Shown here piece by piece: positions 20,456-24,699 of a stretch of DNA of 24,699 nucleotides. A program made the translations under genes and the position numbers. Below the pieces are notes generated by a model, which was given only the letters and a program-made list of their open reading frames with translations, searched no databases and had not been told where the DNA came from. Location: the NCBI GenBank assembly GCA_001179505.1, contig CDMY01000482.1, positions 43,404 through 68,102 on the forward strand, in the 5' to 3' direction. This DNA is from Vitrella brassicaformis. Lineage: Eukaryota > Sar > Vitrellaceae. Position 1 is the stretch's first letter, and every line of letters starts with the position of its first letter.

Positions 20456-22446
20456 AAAAGGCCGACGAGAGAGGAGACAGCCAGAGAGAGAGGGAGGGAT
20501 AGTCTCTCTGGTGTGGTGCTACGGTGTGGTTCGACTCGACGTGGCTTCGGTTTGTATGGGTCGGTGCGGTCGGTGCTGCAGTGGGTCTGTCTGTCTGTCT
20601 GTGAGTGAGTGTGTCGTGTCTATTGTCGTTTTTTCTTCATCCGTGAGGATTTCCTTCATGTGGGCGACCGACGCGTGGTCAGGTCGGACGGGCGGCGCGC
20701 GGGTCGCGTTTTTGTCATCTATCTATCGGGTGGGGTGCTGCCTCCCCTGCACGGTGTGTTTGTGGCGGGCAGTGAGCAGCGATAGCGTGTGGGACGTGTG
20801 CAGACCTGCACACCCAACGCCTACCGGCAGGCCAGCCATTGTGTGTGTGCTGCATACATACATACGTCAGTCATATGCATCGCATCCACCGTCCTTCATG
20901 CTGGTTGGTGCGTCGGAGAGTGTGCGTGTGCACGTGTGTGTGGAGTGCTGGTGGCGTGAGGATGGTGAGGGGGAGGATGTGTGGTGTCGTCTCTTATGTA
21001 AGAGTAGGTGGCCACCCACCATGTGTCTGTCCTTCGTACGATCGTGCAGCGGCTGTTGTCGTCTTGTTGTGATTTACGCGTGTGAAGAGCTAGAGAAGTA
21101 TGCGTGTGGCAGACAGAGGGGGAGAGAGAGAGAGAGAGTGCGAGCTCGGTCTTTATAAGTGTCTTCCTACCATCCCTATCTCGGTCGTGATTGGCGTCAG
21201 ATTCGTGTGTGTGTGTGTGTGCGGATTCGTGACTGCTCTTTGTGGGCGGCGTGTGCCTGTGTTATTTCAAGCCTGTACGTGGGACATTTTTCCTCCCACA
21301 CACACGCATGTGTCGACCGACAGATGTGTGTGGTGTGGGTTCATCCGTTCAGTCAGCCAGCCTGTCGTCTGAGACAAGTCAGGTCACTCGCCCTTTCGTT
21401 GTGTGATGCAGTTGGTGATGAGGAACGAACGAACGAGTGGGCTGCATGTTTGGCTGCCTCTGGTGATCCTTCTGACTGGAGAGAGAAGCAGAGTCAATCT
21501 ATGGGCCTGAGGGAGCGAGGGAGGGAGGGTGTGTGGCTACAGCCAACACACTGCATGCCTTGGCGGAGAGCGAGTCTCACTGTATGGATCCGCGGATGGT
21601 GTGGGTGTAGCATGGTGTGGTGTGATGTCGCCGTCAGTCAGTCAGTGAGCGAGCCAGACGGGCTTTTTTGGCTGGCATGTGGCGAAGCCCGGACAGACAG
21701 ACAGAGGTGAGGATTGGATTGGGGTGCATGTGGACAAATGGCGGGCTGGTGGGGGGGGGAGTGACGGGTCGCGAGAGCGAGTGGACGAGAAACAAGGCTG
21801 GGCAGAACTCCACGCTCGTGACGGTCGTCTGTTCCTGCTGAGACCATGCTGGCGATCTCCGCCCTCACCAGCAAGGTCTCGACGGGGCTGACTACACTAC
21901 CACAGAGCGTGGAATTTGGGGCACGGCTGCTGACTGTCTGGAACACGACTACTGGATCGTCGATGAGTCATACATACCAGCCCCTTCACTCACTAAAAAG
22001 AACGATCACCGTATTCACTCACTGGACATCGCCAGTCTGGTCCGGTCTGGTCCAGTGTGTCGCGATGGATGTTGGTATGCACAGCTGTCTGCAGAGAGAG
22101 GTACAATTGATTAACCCATCAGTAGTAGTAGTAATAGAGTAGCAGCAGTAGGCCACACACCACACCACCTCACATCACTGCCGCAGCATGTCATGCACGA
22201 CGCTATGCACAACAAGACGGCAGCCGTCCATCCATCCACACGTCTACCTGTGCTGTACCCTCAGACAGACAGGCAGGCAGGCCAGTACACGGCAGGAAAC
22301 AGAAAGCACAAAGCAGATTGCGTCACGAAGCAGATTGCACCCACAAATTACATGTATGTACTGTGCACGTGTAATGCCCATATCAACCTCTGCCCCCCCC
22401 TTCCCTTGCTCCGCCGGCATTCCCACCGGCACCACAGTGTGCCTCC
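20456..22446. other. 2-kb region without a credible gene between convergent genes
   Basis: Lies between the stops of the PAN-domain gene (+) and the tandem-duplicated gene (-). Long open frames such as 20511-21158 and 21159-21710 are rich in Cys, Val, Arg and Ser from translated GT, GA and TCTG repeats. They show no domain, no exon-like phase pattern and no family resemblance. Part is probably 3' UTR. From about 22195 the sequence is conserved with 23803 onward, as downstream flank of the tandem gene pair. Confidence 0.6.
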
Positions 22447-23115
22447 TCACACGTTCAGAGCGTTCGGTGCGGCATTCCCCTGGGGTGTCTGCGGCCGACT
22501 GCCAGCGGCACTCGCCACGTCACGAGCAGGCTCATGCTCAGGCTCTCCTGTCGCGGCCGAGAGGCTGCGGACGAGGGATCCCTGTCGCGAAAACGCACAG
22601 ACTGCCCACAGCTGGGACGGCCACCGCTCTGGCTGAGATCCAACGGGTGATGCGGGTGCTGCCGGCGGCTCTGTTACCGGGGCTGCTGCTGGCTGCTGCC
22701 TTCGGTCTCGGTGGGCGTTGGCGTCGTGACGAGACTTAGTCGACAACCAGCAGGAGAAAACAAAGAAGCCCACGAAGACGACAGCGCTGCACACGCCCAC
22801 CGCCAGGATTGTCGTGTCGGCCGTGCCTTCGCCGGTGCCGTCGATCGGGGCAGACGACTTGTCGAGTCGCTCAGAAGCTACACTACCATTCTCGACTCCA
22901 TCAGTGCGCTCGTTAGCGTAGATTCTGACGAACTGGTATTGGCGGTGGTTCAGATCGCCGGAGGAGCTGCCCCCATAGAGGAGGCTGCGACCCGGGAGGG
23001 ACCTGTCGTTGGCATCATACTGCTGCTCGTTAACGGAGGGAGACCGCAACGCACGCCGGAACTGCACACACACACACACACACACACTCGGGGAGGGATT
23101 TGTCGTGGCCTGTTC
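22195..23115. repeat. Tandem duplication, copy 1 (complete span matched in the window)
   Basis: Matches 23803-24699 at an offset of about 1.6 kb (1601 bp at the stop codons and in the 3' flank). The match includes about 250 bp of 3' flank, the whole second exon of the membrane-protein gene and the start of its intron. It continues past the window edge in copy 2, so the true right boundary is unknown. Confidence 0.9.
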
Positions 23116-23277
23116 GTCAGTGTAGGCAGGTTACTTGCTTACCGACGAGGCGTTGGGGTGTGAGGGGCTGCCAGTCAGGCTGGAGGCGGCACATAGACAG
23201 GGGCACATACCACCAGTGATAACGGCGACCCACACGACGGCCATTTTCTTGAAGGCACTGGCTCCTTCTGCTGCCAT
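22447..23277 (-). CDS. Small single-pass membrane protein, tandem copy 1
   Basis: Two exons on the minus strand, 23277-23143 and 23061-22447, joined across an 81-nt GT..AG intron with a (TG)n tract before its acceptor; 249 residues. Exon 1 encodes a signal-peptide-like start (MAAEGASAFKKMAVVWVAVI, then a Cys/Ala-rich stretch). Exon 2 encodes a polar extracellular stretch with NEQQYDANDRSL and LLYGGSSSGDLNH. A single membrane segment follows (ILAVGVCSAVVFVGFFVFSC), then a cytoplasmic tail rich in Ala, Pro, Arg and Gln, ending NAAPNALNV. Not recognised as a known family. Predicted type I topology is inference from the signal peptide and one membrane segment. Its closest visible relative is the next gene to the right. 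Confidence 0.75.
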
Positions 23278-23802
23278 CTTTTGTAACGTGACTGAATGAT
23301 ATCAGTGTGCTGTTGCTGCGTCGTGCGTGTCCACCGTGACCGGGCGGTCTCCTCCCGCCTCTCCCTCTCCTCTCCATTCTCTCGAGAGAATCGGAGAGAT
23401 GTCCTCTGTCAAGATTGTCGGGCGAAGGAGGATTCCCTTCCAGGCGCCAAAGGGAGCTGCCCTCGAGGCCTTCCTGCCACCCCAGCGCCCTTCTTCCCCG
23501 CCACACGAATGCGAGCTTTGGACGGATCGAGTGAGGATCGAATTACCGTTTTTCTCAGAGTTGGCAAATTCGTTTTGCGATTTTGTCTGCCAGACGTTGT
23601 GAGCACTCGTCCATACGCCATTTGCGAAAGAATCGGAGAGAAGCGCGGAGTTTGCCATTTGGAGAGGAGTTAGGGCAGTGAAATTCCGTTTTTGCACCGC
23701 TTGTTGATGCTGCATTGCTGTGTTGATCATCTAATTGGTAAAGTGATGGGTAAAGGTCGGTCACGGTGGCACACACTGGCCATAGCCAGGCTTGTGCGGT
23801 CT
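23278..23802. other. Spacer between the two tandem gene copies
   Basis: About 525 bp between the ATG of copy 1 and the 3' homology of copy 2, both on the minus strand. It probably holds the copy 1 promoter and 5' UTR. It contains a perfect 16-bp palindrome at 23376-23391 (attctctcgagagaat) and several AT-richer stretches (23535-23580, 23680-23760) unlike the GC-rich surroundings. A 142-codon frame on the minus strand (23730-23302) shows no recognisable feature and is not called. Confidence 0.5.
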
Positions 23803-24699
23803 GTATGTACACAAGAAGACGGCGGCCGTCCATCTACGCGTCTACATGTCCTGTACAGGTACTCAGGCAGACAGGCAGCTCAGTGTAAGCAGGCACACGA
23901 AGGAAAGCACAAAGCAGATTGCGCCACGAAGCAGATTGCACCCACAAATTACATGTATGTACTGTACACGTGTAATGCCCATATCAACCTCTGCCCCCCC
24001 CTTCCCTTGCTCCGCCGGCATTCCCACCGGCACCACAGTGTGCCTCCTCACACGTTCAGAGCGTTCGGTGCGGCATTCCCCTGGGGTGTCTGCGGCCGAC
24101 TGCCAGCGGCACTCGCCACGTCACGAGCAGGCTCACGCTCAGGCTCTCCTGTCGCGGCCGAGAGGCTGCGGACGAGCGATCCCTGTCGCGAAAACGCACA
24201 GACCGCCCACAGCTGGGACGGCTCCCGCTCTGGCTGAGATCCAACGGGTGATGGGGGTGCTGCCGGCGGCTCTGATACCGGGGCTGCTGCTGGCTGCTGC
24301 CTTCGGTCTCGGCGGGCGTTGGCCTCGGCAACTATTTGACGAGACTTAGTCGACAACCAGCAGGCGCAAACAAAGAAACCCACGAAGACGACAGCGCTGG
24401 ACACGGCAGCTACCAGGATGGTATTTCCCGCCTGGCCTTCGTCGATGCCATTCGGGGCAGACGGCTTGTCGCGCTGCCTAGTGCGTCTCGTGGTATAGCT
24501 TCTGAGGGACTGGTATCGGGGGTGGTTCAGATCGCCGGAGGAGCTGCCCCCATAGAGGAGGCTGCGACCCGACTGGAGGCTGAGGGATCTGTCGTTGGCA
24601 TCATACTGCTGCTCGTCAACGGAGGGAGACCGCAACGCACGCCGGACCTGTGCACACACACACACACACACTCAGGGAGGGATTTGTCGTGGCCTGTTC
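23803..24699. repeat. Tandem duplication, copy 2 (runs off the window)
   Basis: Second copy of the unit at 22195-23115. The matching run to the window edge is inside the intron of the gene. Differences are small in the 3' flank and tail. They are concentrated between the conserved GGSSSGDLN stretch and the membrane segment, and at one in-frame insertion after the membrane segment. Confidence 0.9.
24048..24647 (-). CDS. Small single-pass membrane protein, tandem copy 2 (partial, first exon outside window)
   Basis: This is the second exon of the paralogue of the gene at 22447-23277: 199 codons plus stop after an acceptor AG at 24649-24648. The signal-peptide exon should lie beyond the right edge, because the window ends inside the matching intron. 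The membrane segment reads ILVAAVSSAVVFVGFFVCAC. The cytoplasmic tail is nearly the same as in copy 1, with a short extra stretch just after the membrane segment. The extracellular part is shorter and differs strongly just before the membrane. Function unknown. Confidence 0.7.
   Translation of the reverse strand, partial: VRRALRSPSVDEQQYDANDRSLSLQSGRSLLYGGSSSGDLNHPRYQSLRSYTTRRTRQRDKPSAPNGIDEGQAGNTILVAAVSSAVVFVGFFVCACWLSTKSRQIVAEANARRDRRQQPAAAPVSEPPAAPPSPVGSQPEREPSQLWAVCAFSRQGSLVRSLSAATGEPEREPARDVASAAGSRPQTPQGNAAPNALNV

Noticed and set aside
20528-20540. A ggttcgactc motif resembling a tRNA B-box (T-loop).
   Set aside because: The five bases on either side do not pair as a T-stem, and no anticodon or D-arm could be fitted upstream.
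20511-21710. Two consecutive long plus-strand open frames (215 and 183 codons) rich in Cys, Val and Arg.
   Set aside because: They translate GT, GA and TCTG microsatellites and show no domain, no signal peptide and no splice-phase pattern. GC-rich repeat DNA gives such frames by chance.
22188-22739. A 183-codon plus-strand frame, repeated at 23792-24349, that might look like a conserved gene pair.
   Set aside because: It is antisense to the minus-strand membrane-protein exon. Its conservation is explained by the tandem duplication, and the minus strand has the signal-peptide exon, intron and membrane segment.

Overview
The window is nuclear DNA from a GC-rich, intron-dense eukaryotic microbe. 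Genes are split into many short exons with GT-AG introns of roughly 45-270 nt. The introns are loaded with (TCTG)n, (TG)n and (CT)n microsatellites. Protein families (SMP-C2 tether, CNNM transporter, PAN/Apple surface protein, ankyrin proteins) and this intron style fit an alveolate alga. A chromerid such as Vitrella brassicaformis is my best guess, by inference only. Exon models were built by hand by joining frames across GT..AG (rarely GC..AG) boundaries and checking that phase is kept.

Layout. 12-2465 and 13785-16208 are the arms of an inverted duplication, about 2.4 kb each and 11.3 kb apart. Each arm carries one copy of a gene for a starch-binding-domain-like plus ankyrin protein. The right copy (13750-15960, +) has a clean start. 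The left copy (239-2416, -) has lost that start at a junction now occupied by two 193-bp direct repeats, each holding a perfect 30-bp palindrome. Between the arms are: a small unrecognised gene (2884-3687, +); a 21-exon gene for an extended-synaptotagmin-like membrane-contact protein with an unusual N-terminus (UIM, then C2, then membrane hairpin, SMP, C2, C2; 3789-9343, +); and a convergent 15-exon CNNM/CorC-type magnesium transporter gene (10081-13604, -). The CNNM gene is head-to-head with the right ankyrin copy, only 145 bp apart.

Right of the inverted duplication is a 13-exon gene for a secreted-start, three-PAN-domain, multi-pass membrane protein (16574-20455, +). About 2 kb of microsatellite-rich DNA without a credible gene follows. 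Then come two tandem copies of a small single-pass membrane protein gene on the minus strand (22447-23277, and 24048 to beyond the window end).

The genes do not form a pathway. Common themes are membrane and surface proteins, and local gene duplication. The duplication shows as an inverted pair, a tandem pair, a tandem palindromic repeat and two PAN exons of equal size. No rRNA, convincing tRNA, CRISPR array or transposase gene was seen.
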